Shown here: in pieces, positions 16,363-24,444 of the stretch
Layout: each line of letters begins with the position of its first letter
How positions within the stretch are numbered: position 1 is the first letter of the stretch
Source: Actinorhabdospora filicis
GTDB lineage: Bacteria > Actinomycetota > Actinomycetes > Mycobacteriales > Micromonosporaceae
Assembly (NCBI RefSeq): GCF_030269765.1
Contig: NZ_BSTX01000001.1
Span: forward strand, 2,535,571-2,599,570
Direction of reading: 5' to 3'
Length of the DNA stretch: 64,000 bases
The notes under the pieces: model-generated
What the model saw: the letters and a program-made list of their open reading frames with translations, nothing else
What the model was told of the DNA's origin: nothing
Database searches by the model: none
Program-made: the position numbers and the translations under genes

Positions 16363-18627
16363 ATGGGAAGGCCGCAACGACCAATCGACGAGGGTGGTGG
16401 ACCCGTCGCCGAGTTCGCCTCCTCGCTGCGCCGGCTGCGCGAGCGCACCGGCGGACGGTCGTACCGGGAACTGTCCAAACTGGCCAACTGCGCACCGTCC
16501 ACACTGTCCGACGCGACCGCCGGGCGGCGGCTGCCGAGCTGGCCGGTGGTGGCCGGGTTCCTGCGCGCCTGCGAGGTCAGCGACGAGGGACCGTGGCGTG
16601 AGCGCTGGCAGGCCGCCGCCGACGGGACGCGGCCGCCGACGCGCGCCGGGCACGTCCCGGACGACCCGGCGACGTTCGTGGGACGCGGCGCCGACCTCGA
16701 CGTGGTCCTCAAGCGGCTCGACCGCTCCCGGCTGGTGACCATCACCGGGCCGGGCGGGGCGGGCAAGACGCGGCTGGCGCAGCGGGCGGCGCACGCCGCC
16801 GCGCTCGACCACGCCGACGGCGCGCGGTGGGTGGAGCTGTCCGACGTCACCGACGCCTCGCTGATACCGCGGGCGATCCTGTCCACCCTGGACATACCGC
16901 CGGAACCGGCCCGCCCGCCGCGCGAGCAGCTGATGGACGCGCTGGCCAAGCGGTATTTACTGATCATCCTGGACAACTGCGAGCATCTCGCCGTCGAGTG
17001 CGCCAAGCTCGTCCGCGACATCCTCACGTCCACCACCACCGTCTCGATCCTGGCCACCAGCCGCCGCGCGCTGGCGCTGCCCGAGGAGCACCTGTGCCCC
17101 ATCGGGCCGCTGCCGATGAGCCAGGCCGTGGCGTTGCTGATCGAGCGGGCGCGCGCGGTCCTGCCCGGCTTCTCCCCCACCGAGGCCGATCTGGAGATCG
17201 CCGAGCTGCTCTGCCACCGTCTCGACGGGCTGCCGCTGGCCATCGAGTTCGCCGCCCGCAGGCTGCGGACGTTCACGCTGGCGCAGCTGTGCGAGTTCCT
17301 GGACGCCCCGTCGAGCCTGCTGCGCGACGACTCCGGCGTCCGGCACCGGCGGCAGGCCTCGGTGCGCGCGACCCTGGAATGGAGCCACGACCTGTGCTCG
17401 CCCGAGGCGCAGCGGCTGTGGCGGGACCTGTCGGTCTACCTCGGCGGCGCGCCGCTGGCCGCCGTCCAGTCCACCGCCGGGCCCGAGGCGCTGGGCGCGG
17501 TCTCCGAGCTGGTCGACCAGTCGGTCCTGGTCAGCGCCGGACGGCGGCTGCGGATGCTGGAGTCGGTGCGCGAGTACGGCCTGTGGCGGCTGTCGTCCTC
17601 GGGGAAGCTGCGCTGCGCGCGCGACCGGCACCTGGGCTGGTGCCTGGACTACGCCGAGAACGCCGACGCCGCCTGGTACGGGCCGGGTCAGCTGGAGGTC
17701 CTCAACCGCATCCGCGAGGAGATGCCGAACCTGCGCGCGGCCATGGACCATGGCCTGTCCTCCGGCGGGGACGCGGCGGTGCGCGGCCTGCGCATCGCGG
17801 TGTCGCTGTGGTGGTACTGGCTGGCCTCCGGACTCATCGACGAGGGCCGCGACTGGCTGGAGCGGTCGCTGAAGGTGTGCGGGGACGCCCCCGAGAGCGT
17901 CGACGCGCTCTGGGCGTGCGGGTACGTCTCGGTGCTGCTCGGCGAGATCGGCCGCACCCGCGAGCTCTGCGACGAGGCCGCCGCCTCGGGCGCGCCGAAG
18001 GCGCTGGCCTGGTCGGCGCTGATCCGCGGCCTCACCGAGCTGGTCTCGGGGACGCTGGAGCAGGCCGTGGAGCTCACCGCCGACGCCCTGTCGCGCTTCC
18101 GCGCGCTCGGCGACGCCCAGGGCGTCCAGCACGCGCTGTCGCAGTTGGGCATCACCCGGGCGATGGGCGGCGACCAGGCCGCGGCGGTGTCCAGCGTCGA
18201 GGAGGGCCGCCGGATAGCCGCCGCGCACGGCGAGCGCTGGCACCGCGCGTACCTGCTGTGGACGCAGGGCTGGCTGCGGGTGATGGGCGACGATCCGCGG
18301 ACGGCGCTGCCGCTGCTGCGGGAGTCGCTGCGGATACAGGAGGATTTCGCAGACCGGCGCGCCATCGCGGCGAACCTGGAGGCCCTGGGCTGGGTGGCCG
18401 CCGCCGTGGGCGACGACCACCGGGCGGCGATCCTGCTGGGCCGGGCGCACTGGCACTGGTCGGACGTGGAGGCCCGGCTGTTCGGTTTCGCGGTGCTGAC
18501 CGCCCACGCCGAGCGGCATGACGCCGCCCTGCGCGAGCGGATGCCGGCGGGGGAGTTCGAGGAGGCCTACCGGCGCGGGTCCATGTTGTCCACGGTGGAC
18601 ACCTGGGCGGTGGTGGACGGCTTCTAG
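16363..18627 (+). CDS. XRE-NB-ARC-TPR STAND regulator (AfsR-like, without SARP domain)
   Basis: This 754-residue protein starts with an XRE-type helix-turn-helix (about residues 12-75, RSYRELSKLANCAPSTLSDA). An NB-ARC STAND ATPase follows, with Walker A GPGGAGKTRLAQ near 128 and Walker B LLIILDNCEHL near 203. It also has the ATSRRALAL sensor motif and the winged-helix part around GLPLAIEFAARRL. The C-terminal 350 residues are TPR-like helices. Such proteins sense a ligand through the TPR sensor, bind ATP and switch oligomeric state to regulate transcription; the target here is unknown. AAGGGGAG supports the start at 16363. An unusually long structured upstream region, including 11-base direct repeats, suggests tight control. 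Confidence 0.88.
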   Translation: MGRPQRPIDEGGGPVAEFASSLRRLRERTGGRSYRELSKLANCAPSTLSDATAGRRLPSWPVVAGFLRACEVSDEGPWRERWQAAADGTRPPTRAGHVPDDPATFVGRGADLDVVLKRLDRSRLVTITGPGGAGKTRLAQRAAHAAALDHADGARWVELSDVTDASLIPRAILSTLDIPPEPARPPREQLMDALAKRYLLIILDNCEHLAVECAKLVRDILTSTTTVSILATSRRALALPEEHLCPIGPLPMSQAVALLIERARAVLPGFSPTEADLEIAELLCHRLDGLPLAIEFAARRLRTFTLAQLCEFLDAPSSLLRDDSGVRHRRQASVRATLEWSHDLCSPEAQRLWRDLSVYLGGAPLAAVQSTAGPEALGAVSELVDQSVLVSAGRRLRMLESVREYGLWRLSSSGKLRCARDRHLGWCLDYAENADAAWYGPGQLEVLNRIREEMPNLRAAMDHGLSSGGDAAVRGLRIAVSLWWYWLASGLIDEGRDWLERSLKVCGDAPESVDALWACGYVSVLLGEIGRTRELCDEAAASGAPKALAWSALIRGLTELVSGTLEQAVELTADALSRFRALGDAQGVQHALSQLGITRAMGGDQAAAVSSVEEGRRIAAAHGERWHRAYLLWTQGWLRVMGDDPRTALPLLRESLRIQEDFADRRAIAANLEALGWVAAAVGDDHRAAILLGRAHWHWSDVEARLFGFAVLTAHAERHDAALRERMPAGEFEEAYRRGSMLSTVDTWAVVDGF

Positions 18628-19527
18628 CTAGCCGACCCCGGTGAGCTCGGCGGACAGCGTCCACAGCCGCCGGGCCTGCTCGGGGTCGAGGGCGTAGTCG
18701 TGCCCGTTCTCGGAGACGTCGCAGTCCTCCAGGTACAGCCCGCCCAGGCCGTCCAGCCGCGGGGACGTGGCCGCCCAGGTCTGGGTGGCCGCGCCCTGCT
18801 CGGGGGTCTTGAAGTCGGGGACGGCCCGGCCGGACTCGTCGACCCAGCCGCGCTCGTCGAGTTCCTCGCGGGTCATGTGCCGCTGGAGGTTGGTCATGAT
18901 CGGCCCGGGATGCAGGCTGAAGGCGCGGACGCCCTCGTCGCGGCCGCGCCGGTCGAGCTCGACGGCGAAGAGGATGTTGGCCGTCTTGGCCTGCCCGTAG
19001 GCGAGCCAGCGGTCGTAGCCGGTGGTGAACTGGATGTCGTCCCAGCGGATGCCCGACAGCCGGTGCCCGGCGGAGGACACCGCGACCACGCGCGCGCCGC
19101 CGTCGGCGAGCACCGGCCACAGCATGTTGGTGAGGGTGTAGTGGCCGAGGTGGTTGGTGGCGAACTGGGCCTCCCAGCCGGGTCCGACGCGGGTCTCGGG
19201 GCTGGCCATGATGCCGGCGTTGTTGATGAGGATGTCGACGGGCCGGTCGAGGTGGCGTCCGGCGAAGGCACGGACGCTGTCCAGGTCCCCGAGGTCGAGC
19301 GTGTCGACCTCGGCGAGCCCGGCGAGGGCCTCGGCGGCCGCCTCGGGGCGGCGGGCGGGCACGAGGACCTCGGCACCGGCCTTGGTGAGGGCCTTGACGG
19401 TCTCCAGGCCGAGGCCGGAGTAGCCGCCGGTGACGATCGCGTACTTACCGGACAGGTCGATGCCGGACAGGACGTCGTCGGCGGTGGTGCGGTATCCGAA
19501 GCCCGAGTCGATTCTCTTCTGCGTCAT
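18628..19527 (-). CDS. Short-chain dehydrogenase/reductase (retinol-dehydrogenase-like)
   Basis: This 299-residue Rossmann enzyme has the cofactor motif TGGYSGLGLE near residue 37, NNAG near 110, the catalytic Ser in VSSAGH near 155 and YGQAK (Tyr-x-x-x-Lys) near 185. The pattern AGHRLSGIRWDDIQFTTGYD is typical of extended SDRs related to retinol dehydrogenases and WW-domain oxidoreductases. It is NAD(P)-dependent and cytosolic; its substrate is unknown. Its stop codon abuts that of the STAND regulator with no spacing. The ATG at 19527 lies seven bases after a TACGGT -10 element, so the message is probably leaderless. It is driven by a MerR-type promoter. Confidence 0.88.
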   Translation of the reverse strand: MTQKRIDSGFGYRTTADDVLSGIDLSGKYAIVTGGYSGLGLETVKALTKAGAEVLVPARRPEAAAEALAGLAEVDTLDLGDLDSVRAFAGRHLDRPVDILINNAGIMASPETRVGPGWEAQFATNHLGHYTLTNMLWPVLADGGARVVAVSSAGHRLSGIRWDDIQFTTGYDRWLAYGQAKTANILFAVELDRRGRDEGVRAFSLHPGPIMTNLQRHMTREELDERGWVDESGRAVPDFKTPEQGAATQTWAATSPRLDGLGGLYLEDCDVSENGHDYALDPEQARRLWTLSAELTGVG

Positions 19528-19534
19528 ACCCGCG

Positions 19535-19565
19535 ACCGTACGACCTAGAGTGGACTCTAGGTCAA
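19535..19565 (-). promoter_or_regulatory. MerR-type promoter with 19-base spacer and palindrome
   Basis: On the minus strand TTGACC (-35) and TACGGT (-10) are 19 bases apart. The spacer region is filled by a perfect 10-base inverted repeat, GACCTAGAGT-gg-ACTCTAGGTC at 19542-19563. An over-long spacer containing a dyad is the hallmark of promoters activated by MerR-family regulators. The promoter drives the SDR gene. No MerR gene is in the window. The -35 overlaps the stop codon of the upstream kinase-like gene. Confidence 0.65.
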
Positions 19566-20188
19566 GCCGACCACGCCGGGCGTTTGGGATCGTCGGCGCG
19601 GATGACCACATCGGCGGCGTCGTGCGGAGCGTACTCCTCGCGGTAGCGGCGGAACGCGTCCAGCTGCCAGTGCTCGGCCTCGGGCGTCCGGCGCAGGAAG
19701 GCCGCGTCGGACAGCTGCACGTGGACGGTCAGGTCGAACGGGAACCAGTGCTTCAGCAGCGCCGGGCCGTGCACGATGACGATCGTGCCGGGTTCCAGCG
19801 CGACGTAGGGCGAGCGCGTGGCGCGGTTGGTGACGGGGTCGAGCAGGTCGGGCAGGACCTCGCCGGAGCCGGTCTTGAGCAGCGGGTTGAAGACCTCGCG
19901 GAACAGCGCGGCGTCGTCGGTCCACAGGTCGAGGTAGGCGTCCGGGTCGCGTTTGCCGTATTCGAAGCGGATGGACGCCGAGCGCAGGAACCCGCGGGTG
20001 GGGACGATGAAGGCCGCGTGGCCCAGGGGGCGCAGTTCGGCGGCGATGGCGGCGGCCAGCTCGCCGGGCGCGGCGGCGTCCGGGGAGTCGATGCCGAGGC
20101 TGAGGTAGGCGGCGTCGTCGGCGAGGGGATGGTCGACGAGGCGCGCGGCGAGGCCGGCGGCGACGCGGGGCCAGGTGGTGGGGCGCAC
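19562..20188 (-). CDS. Uridine-kinase-like protein with degenerate P-loop
   Basis: This protein of about 208 residues resembles actinobacterial uridine kinase/P-loop proteins in its late motifs: DLWTDDAALFREVFNPLL, GTIVIVHGPALLK and VQLSDAAFLRR. The position of Walker A reads LGIDSPDAAAPGELAAAI instead of G-x-D-G-x-x-A-x-GKT/S, so the phosphate-binding Lys is lost. It may therefore be a non-catalytic relative. The start is uncertain: the GTG at 20188 has no ribosome binding site, and an in-frame ATG at 20230 would overlap the divergent gene's first codons. It lies directly upstream of the SDR gene on the same strand, but the SDR gene has its own promoter. Confidence 0.7.
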   Translation of the reverse strand: MRPTTWPRVAAGLAARLVDHPLADDAAYLSLGIDSPDAAAPGELAAAIAAELRPLGHAAFIVPTRGFLRSASIRFEYGKRDPDAYLDLWTDDAALFREVFNPLLKTGSGEVLPDLLDPVTNRATRSPYVALEPGTIVIVHGPALLKHWFPFDLTVHVQLSDAAFLRRTPEAEHWQLDAFRRYREEYAPHDAADVVIRADDPKRPAWSA

Positions 20189-20228
20189 TGGGGGATTGTG
20201 CCTCAACGCGGGCGGGTATTCGCCGGGC

Positions 20229-20579
20229 ATGGACGAGCTGATCGATCTCGAAGAACGCGGCTGGCGCGCGCTGGCCACCGAGGGGGCCGCCGAGCGCTTC
20301 TACCATGAGGTCCTCGACGACGAGCCGCTCATGCTGCTGCCGGGCGGGCTACGGATCGCCGACCGGGAGGAGATGGTGCGGCTGATGAGCAGGACGCCGT
20401 GGGAGGCGTACCGGCTGTCGGAGCCGACGGTGACCCGGCCGTCGAACGACGTCGGGGTGGTGGATTACGTCGCGCACGCCGTCCGTGAGGGCGGCGCGTA
20501 CGCGGCTCTGGTGAGCAGCCACTACGTCCGGCGCGGGGATGGGTGGCGGCTCTACTTCCACCAGCAGACACCGCGCTGA
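20229..20579 (+). CDS. SnoaL/DUF4440-like small protein
   Basis: This 116-residue protein of the NTF2-like fold has an N-terminal helix pair (LIDLEERGWRAL), then curved strands with LLPGGLRIADREEMVRLM and a C-terminal VSSHYVRRGDGWRLYFHQQT. That end is the usual DUF4440 signature. Such cone-shaped proteins bind or turn over small hydrophobic ligands; no catalytic residues can be assigned. The ATG at 20229 matches the family start. Genes at 20608 and 20967 follow closely in the same direction, forming a likely three-gene operon of small conserved proteins. Confidence 0.75.
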   Translation: MDELIDLEERGWRALATEGAAERFYHEVLDDEPLMLLPGGLRIADREEMVRLMSRTPWEAYRLSEPTVTRPSNDVGVVDYVAHAVREGGAYAALVSSHYVRRGDGWRLYFHQQTPR

Positions 20580-20607
20580 GCGCCCGGGACGTGCCAGACT
20601 CTCCCCC

Positions 20608-20967
20608 ATGGACGAGTTCACCCTGGACGAGGCTCGCGCGCTGATGCCGGAGCTGCGGGAGCGGGCGGCGATCATCGTCCGGTTGCGGGCGGACCTGGCG
20701 GAGCTGTCGCACGCGCTGCGGGTGGGGCGCTCGGGTGGCGGGGGCGTGGCCGAGGCGAAGGCCCTGGAGGCGCACCTGGAGGAGGCCCTGTCGTGGTTCG
20801 GGGCGCGCGGCATCGAGGTGAAGGGGATCGCGCCGCTGCTGCTGGACTTCCCGGCGCGGCTGGACGGGGAGAGCGTCCGGCTGTGCTGGCTGGAGGGCGA
20901 CGTGCAGCTGGCCTGGTATCACCGCACCGATCTGGGTTTCCCGGGTCGCCGGCCGCTGCCGAACTGA
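20608..20967 (+). CDS. DUF2203 family protein
   Basis: This 119-residue protein starts with FTLDEARALMPELRERA, a long helix. It then has a glycine-rich turn and helix (GGGGVAEAKALEAHL) and the conserved C-terminal block LDFPARLDGESVRLCWLEGD...WYHRTDLGFPGRRPL. All of these are diagnostic of DUF2203. The function of the family is unknown; length and motif order are normal. Its TGA overlaps the ATG of the next gene by one base (TGATG), indicating translational coupling. Confidence 0.85.
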   Translation: MDEFTLDEARALMPELRERAAIIVRLRADLAELSHALRVGRSGGGGVAEAKALEAHLEEALSWFGARGIEVKGIAPLLLDFPARLDGESVRLCWLEGDVQLAWYHRTDLGFPGRRPLPN

Positions 20968-21443
20968 TGGACTTCACCTACGGCCCGCAGGGCGTCACGA
21001 ACGCGCCCGATCCTCCGGCGCGGATGCGGGCGCTGCGGTTCGAGACGGTCCTGGACGTGCCCTTCAAGGCCGCCCGGGAAGCGTTGTTCGCGTGGGGCGC
21101 GCACCGGGCGCTGCGGCACAAGGTCACCGGGCCGGTGGCGGTCGGGGCCGAGATCACGCAGTACTTCGGGCCGTTCCGGGCGCCGTGCCGGGTGGTGTGG
21201 GTGAAGAACGGCCCGCGGGCGGCGGGTTTCGCCTACGGGACCCTGGAGGGGCATCCGGAGATCGGTGAGGAGTCCTTCTTCGTGCGCGAGACCCCGGACG
21301 GCTGCACGCGCTTCTCGATCAACGCGTACAGCCGCCCGGGCCGGTGGTACGTGCGGTGGGGCTCGCCGGTGGCGCGCTTCGTCCAGAAGCGGATCACGCG
21401 GAAGTACGCGCGGAGCCTGCTGGCGGCGGCCCGGGAGCTCTAG
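20967..21443 (+). CDS. DUF1990 family protein
   Basis: This 158-residue beta-rich protein has the DUF1990 layout: an N-terminal MDFTYGPQGVTN, a central PVAVGAEITQYFGPFRAPCRVVWV and GFAYGTLEGHPEIGEESFFVR, and a C-terminal helix with VARFVQKRITRKYARSLLAAA. The family is widespread in actinobacteria and uncharacterised; a lipocalin- or SRPBCC-like ligand-binding role is sometimes assumed. Translation is coupled to the DUF2203 gene. It converges on the gene at 21440 with a 4-base overlap. Confidence 0.82.
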   Translation: MDFTYGPQGVTNAPDPPARMRALRFETVLDVPFKAAREALFAWGAHRALRHKVTGPVAVGAEITQYFGPFRAPCRVVWVKNGPRAAGFAYGTLEGHPEIGEESFFVRETPDGCTRFSINAYSRPGRWYVRWGSPVARFVQKRITRKYARSLLAAAREL

Positions 21444-21712
21444 ACCTCGGTGAGCTTCTCGAAGAAGAACTCGTGCTTGAGGAACGAGGTCCGGTACTCG
21501 TCACCGGGGTGCGGCGGGATCAGCTGGGACGCCTGGAACAGCCGCCACCCGTCCAGCAGCGCGGCCACGCCCGTCTCGTAGGGCGGCTCGTCGCCGTCAC
21601 CGGCGGCGGGTTTCGTGCGGCCGGTGCCGTCGTAGCGGGACCAGGCGATGACCTCGGCGTCCAGCGCGGACGTGGCCAGGTACAGGACCAGGACCTCTTG
21701 GCGAATCACCAT
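21440..21712 (-). CDS. Small hypothetical protein in the PhyH operon
   Basis: This is a 90-residue soluble protein without recognisable domains. It begins MVIRQEVLVLYLATSALDAE and ends HEFFFEKLTEV. Its reality is supported by a strong AAGGAG seven bases before the ATG and by tight placement nine bases after the PhyH-type dioxygenase gene on the same strand. It may be an accessory or partner protein of the oxygenase. I do not recognise the family. Confidence 0.7.
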   Translation of the reverse strand: MVIRQEVLVLYLATSALDAEVIAWSRYDGTGRTKPAAGDGDEPPYETGVAALLDGWRLFQASQLIPPHPGDEYRTSFLKHEFFFEKLTEV

Positions 21713-21721
21713 CGGCTCCTT

Positions 21722-22561
21722 TTAGCGGACGGGCAGCACGCGCTGCGGGCGGTTGGACACGCGGGTCGACCAGTAGTCCAGGTCGAAGGCGGGATCGCCG
21801 GTGAGGGCGGCCCACAGGCGCGAGCGGTTCAGGTACTCGATGCGCCCGGAGGCGTTCTCGTACCAGGGGAAGCGCGTGCGCAGCTCGGCGAGGACCTCGG
21901 GGGCGGCCAGGTCCTCGGTGTTCCACAGGAGACGCTGCTTCACCGTCGGGTTGAAGCGGATCTTGAACATGTAGCGGGTGATGTCGGAGTCGTTGCGGCG
22001 GCCGCCGTGCCAGATGCCGTGGTGCAGGAACTGGACGGTCCCCGCCGGGCACACCAGGCGGGTCTGGCCGCGCACGTTCTGGTAGCGGCCGGTGTCGGTC
22101 TCGTTGATGCGCCGCAGATGCGAGCCCGGCACCGAGAGGGTGCCGCCCATGTCGAGGGTGACGTCCTGCGGGTAGTACATGAGCTGGACGTCGAAGGCGT
22201 CCTCGCGGGTGTCGATGATGGCGTCGGCGTGCAGCGGCTGCGCCTCGCCGTTGCGGGCGTGGCGGATGTGCACCGCGTGGTGGTCGATGAGCGGGTCCGG
22301 CCCGACGAGGCTGTGGACGGCCCCGGCGATCTCCGGCAGCTCCAGCAGCTCGCGCACGAAGGAGCCGGGCGGGTACGCCTCGTCCACGGTCGCGCCGTCG
22401 CGGGCGTGCGGGACCCCGGCGTCGAAGACGGAGATCGCGCGCTCGTTCATCGCGGCGGGGACGACGGCGTCCATGCGGTGCGAGCCGTGCGCGACGAACC
22501 GCGCCATCTGCGCCGAGGTGAGCAGGTGCCGTCTTTCCGGCCCCGGGCCTTGGGAGGTCAT
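21722..22561 (-). CDS. Phytanoyl-CoA dioxygenase (PhyH)-family Fe(II)/2-oxoglutarate oxygenase
   Basis: This 279-residue protein has the facial-triad motif PLHADA (His111, Asp113), a distal His in FLHHGIWHGG (around 180-185) and the 2-oxoglutarate-binding Arg in DSDITRYMF (about 196). GTLSVPGSHLRRI is a further PhyH signature. Members hydroxylate aliphatic or amino-acid substrates, such as phytanoyl-CoA, ectoine or natural-product intermediates; the substrate here is unknown. AGGAG precedes the ATG. It is transcribed with the small downstream gene and diverges from an AraC-type gene that is its likely regulator. Confidence 0.85.
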   Translation of the reverse strand: MTSQGPGPERRHLLTSAQMARFVAHGSHRMDAVVPAAMNERAISVFDAGVPHARDGATVDEAYPPGSFVRELLELPEIAGAVHSLVGPDPLIDHHAVHIRHARNGEAQPLHADAIIDTREDAFDVQLMYYPQDVTLDMGGTLSVPGSHLRRINETDTGRYQNVRGQTRLVCPAGTVQFLHHGIWHGGRRNDSDITRYMFKIRFNPTVKQRLLWNTEDLAAPEVLAELRTRFPWYENASGRIEYLNRSRLWAALTGDPAFDLDYWSTRVSNRPQRVLPVR

Positions 22562-22613
22562 GGTTTCTCTCCTAGTGGTCGCTTCCCCACAAGGCTAGGA
22601 AGATCATGCGCGT

Positions 22614-22642
22614 ATTACGTGGGCTCGATCAGGCATTACTGG
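22614..22642 (+). promoter_or_regulatory. Candidate AraC-type direct repeat in the divergent region
   Basis: ATTACGTGG at 22614 and ATTACTGG at 22635 start 21 bases apart, two helical turns. This is the typical arrangement of AraC-family half-sites. They lie in the 93-base region between the PhyH and AraC genes, directly before a TAGATT -10-like sequence 13 bases from the araC-type start. Confidence 0.45.
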
Positions 22643-22654
22643 TAGATTTTCACC

Positions 22655-23413
22655 ATGGTCGAGCTGGCTCTGGACGCCCCGGTCACCCTGGTCAACCTCG
22701 GCGTCGGCCTCCACGGCACCGGCGGGCGGCGCGTGGACCGCTTCCGGCTGCCCGAGCTGTGGCAGCTGCACCTCTACCGCTACCGCGCCGACCTCACCGT
22801 CGACGGCGAACGCCACGCCATCGAACCCGGCCGCGTCAGCCTCATCCCCGCCGGAGCGACCTCCCAGTACATCTACAAGGGACCCTCGGAGCACCTTTAC
22901 GTCCATTTTCGTCCCGGCCGCTCCGGGCGCCGCGTCCAGGTCCCCGTCATGCAGGACGCCGGCGCCGACGCGCCCGTGCTGACCAGCCTGCTGTCCTCGG
23001 CGATCACCGCGTTCCCCGAGGACCCCGCCCGCGCCCGCGCCGAGGTGTGGGCCGCGCTGCACCGCGTCGCCGCGCTCTCCGCGCGTCCCGACCACCGCCA
23101 CCCCGCCCTGTCGGCGGCGATGGCGCACATCGAATCCCGCCTCGCCGAACCCCTCGCCGTCCCCGAGATCGCCCGCGCCGTCGGCGTCAGCCACAACCAC
23201 CTCACCCGCCTCTTCCGTGCGGAGACCGGCGACACCGTCGTCGGCTACGTCCGGCGGCGGCGCATGGCCCGCGCCCGGCACCTGCTGCGCGAATCGACCC
23301 TGCCGATACCGGCGGTCGCCGAAGCGGTCGGCGTCGGCGACCTCCAGTCGTTCAACAAGGTGTGCCGCCGCGAGCTGGGGGCATCGCCGCGGGGGGTGCG
23401 GCGGGGGGAGTGA
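22655..23413 (+). CDS. AraC-family transcriptional regulator
   Basis: This 252-residue protein has an N-terminal cupin-like sensor domain (about 1-110; LTVDGERHAIEPGRVSLIPAGATS). The C-terminal AraC double helix-turn-helix covers about 150-250, with first helix pair EIARAVGVSHNHLTRLFRAETG and second PAVAEAVGVGDLQSFNKVCRREL. The sensor domain is likely to bind a small ligand. It faces the PhyH dioxygenase gene and probably activates it. The end of the gene borders the degenerate SDR region, but the protein itself looks complete. Confidence 0.88.
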   Translation: MVELALDAPVTLVNLGVGLHGTGGRRVDRFRLPELWQLHLYRYRADLTVDGERHAIEPGRVSLIPAGATSQYIYKGPSEHLYVHFRPGRSGRRVQVPVMQDAGADAPVLTSLLSSAITAFPEDPARARAEVWAALHRVAALSARPDHRHPALSAAMAHIESRLAEPLAVPEIARAVGVSHNHLTRLFRAETGDTVVGYVRRRRMARARHLLRESTLPIPAVAEAVGVGDLQSFNKVCRRELGASPRGVRRGE

Positions 23414-23435
23414 GTCCGCTCGTCGCCGACCACCG

Positions 23436-23812
23436 CCCTCGCGCGGAAGGTGTGGAAGGCGCCGGTGAGGTCGTGCCACTGGCTTTCGCCCATGCCGACG
23501 ACCGAGCCGTGGGAAGCGATGCCGGCGTTGGCGACGAGGATGTCGATGCGGCCGAACTCGGCGACGGCTCGGGCGGCGGCGGCGCGCATTTGGGCAGGGT
23601 CGCGGACGTCGGCTTCCAGGGTGAGGAGGGGCGGCCGGTGGATTCGGTCATTGCTTTGGTTTCGGCTGGGTCGGAGGGGGTGGTGGTGCTTGCGCTGGCA
23701 GGTCGGTGATGACGATGTTGGCGCGTTCGCGGGCGAGGGTTAGGGGGTGGGTGCGGGCTTGACCTCGGGCTCCGGCGGGGATGAGGGCGGTTTTGCCGGT
23801 GAGGTTTTGGGG
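23436..23812 (-). pseudogene. Remnant of a mycofactocin-type SDR oxidoreductase
   Basis: Read on the minus strand, three frames together give an SDR of the mycofactocin-associated kind. The first has LTGKTALIPAGARGQARTH (cofactor motif) and RERANIVITDLPAQAP. The second has ETKAMTESTGRP. The third has ARAVAEFGRIDILVANAGIA and MGESQWHDLTGAFHTFRA. At least two frameshifts are needed, a short internal piece is missing after DLTG, and everything after FHTFRA, including the YxxxK active site, is gone. The 3' break lies next to the AraC gene; the 5' side runs into G-rich low-complexity DNA. It is not expressible as an enzyme. Confidence 0.75.
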
Positions 23813-23911
23813 TGGGGTGGGGTGGGCATGGTGGGGGCTTTCGGGTGGGTGGGTTGGTGGGTTCGGGGTTACCCATGTGGGGAGTGGGGGTGGGTTTTTG
23901 GGTTTTGGGGG
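23803..23911. repeat. G-rich low-complexity tract
   Basis: The plus strand is almost pure G and T, with many runs of four or five G, for example GGGGTGGGGTGGGGTGGG near 23811. The composition is unlike any gene in the window. It could form G-quadruplexes and sits at the 5' edge of the SDR remnant. Confidence 0.7.
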
Positions 23912-23983
23912 CCCGCACCACCCCGGGCCGCACCACCCCGGCCCGCACCACCCCGGCCCGCACCAGCCCAGGCCGCACCGGCC
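23912..23983. repeat. 15-base tandem repeat, about 4.8 copies
   Basis: Units of the form (C/G)CCGCACCACCCCGG start at 23912, 23927, 23942 and 23957, with a degenerate partial unit from 23972. The copies differ at one to three positions. The array directly follows the G-rich tract. There are no spacers, so this is not a CRISPR. Confidence 0.8.
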
Positions 23984-24080
23984 TTCTCCCGCCTCTCCGT
24001 CTTGGCCCGGCCCTTCCATCCCTCTGTGGTCGTGTCGGTTGCCGGCCGCGGATCTCCCGTCGTTCGGCCTCGGCGACGGT

Positions 24081-24144
24081 GAACGAGGAACCCGGGGGTG
24101 TCAAGACGGTAGAGCGTGTCTTGACACCCCCAGAACCCTCGTTC
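24081..24144. repeat. Long two-part hairpin element
   Basis: A perfect 14-base stem, GGGGGTGTCAAGAC with GTCTTGACACCCCC, encloses a 10-base loop. After a symmetric 5-base internal loop an outer 8-base stem, GAACGAGG with CCTCGTTC, follows. It lies in the gene-free scar at 23.4-24.5 kb. It could be a repetitive palindromic element or the footprint of a mobile element; no gene uses it as an obvious terminator. Confidence 0.6.
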
Positions 24145-24444
24145 CAAACACCCGTCAGGCCGCACGCCGAAAGATCCAGCTCTCTTCGGGAAAGGTTGTG
24201 CGGGGCCTGGTCTGTCGTGACGGGCAGGTTTGCAGGCTGCGGGTCAGGTCAAGAGCCCTACCCTGCTGCGCATCGCACCCGGCTTGACACATCGTCCCCG
24301 GTTCTCGTCTCGGGCGGGCTTCACCCATCGCCGCGTGGGTGGCCCGGCTCTTGCCTTCGTCTCGCGCTTGCTGCACTTCAGGTGCACGTCGCGCCCGGCT
24401 CTTGTCTTGTCTTGTCTTCGTCTTTCGCCGTCTCTTGGATGCAG

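Noticed and set aside
23912-23983. CRISPR-like array
   Set aside because: The 15-base units are directly joined with no spacers and no cas genes are present. It is a simple tandem repeat.
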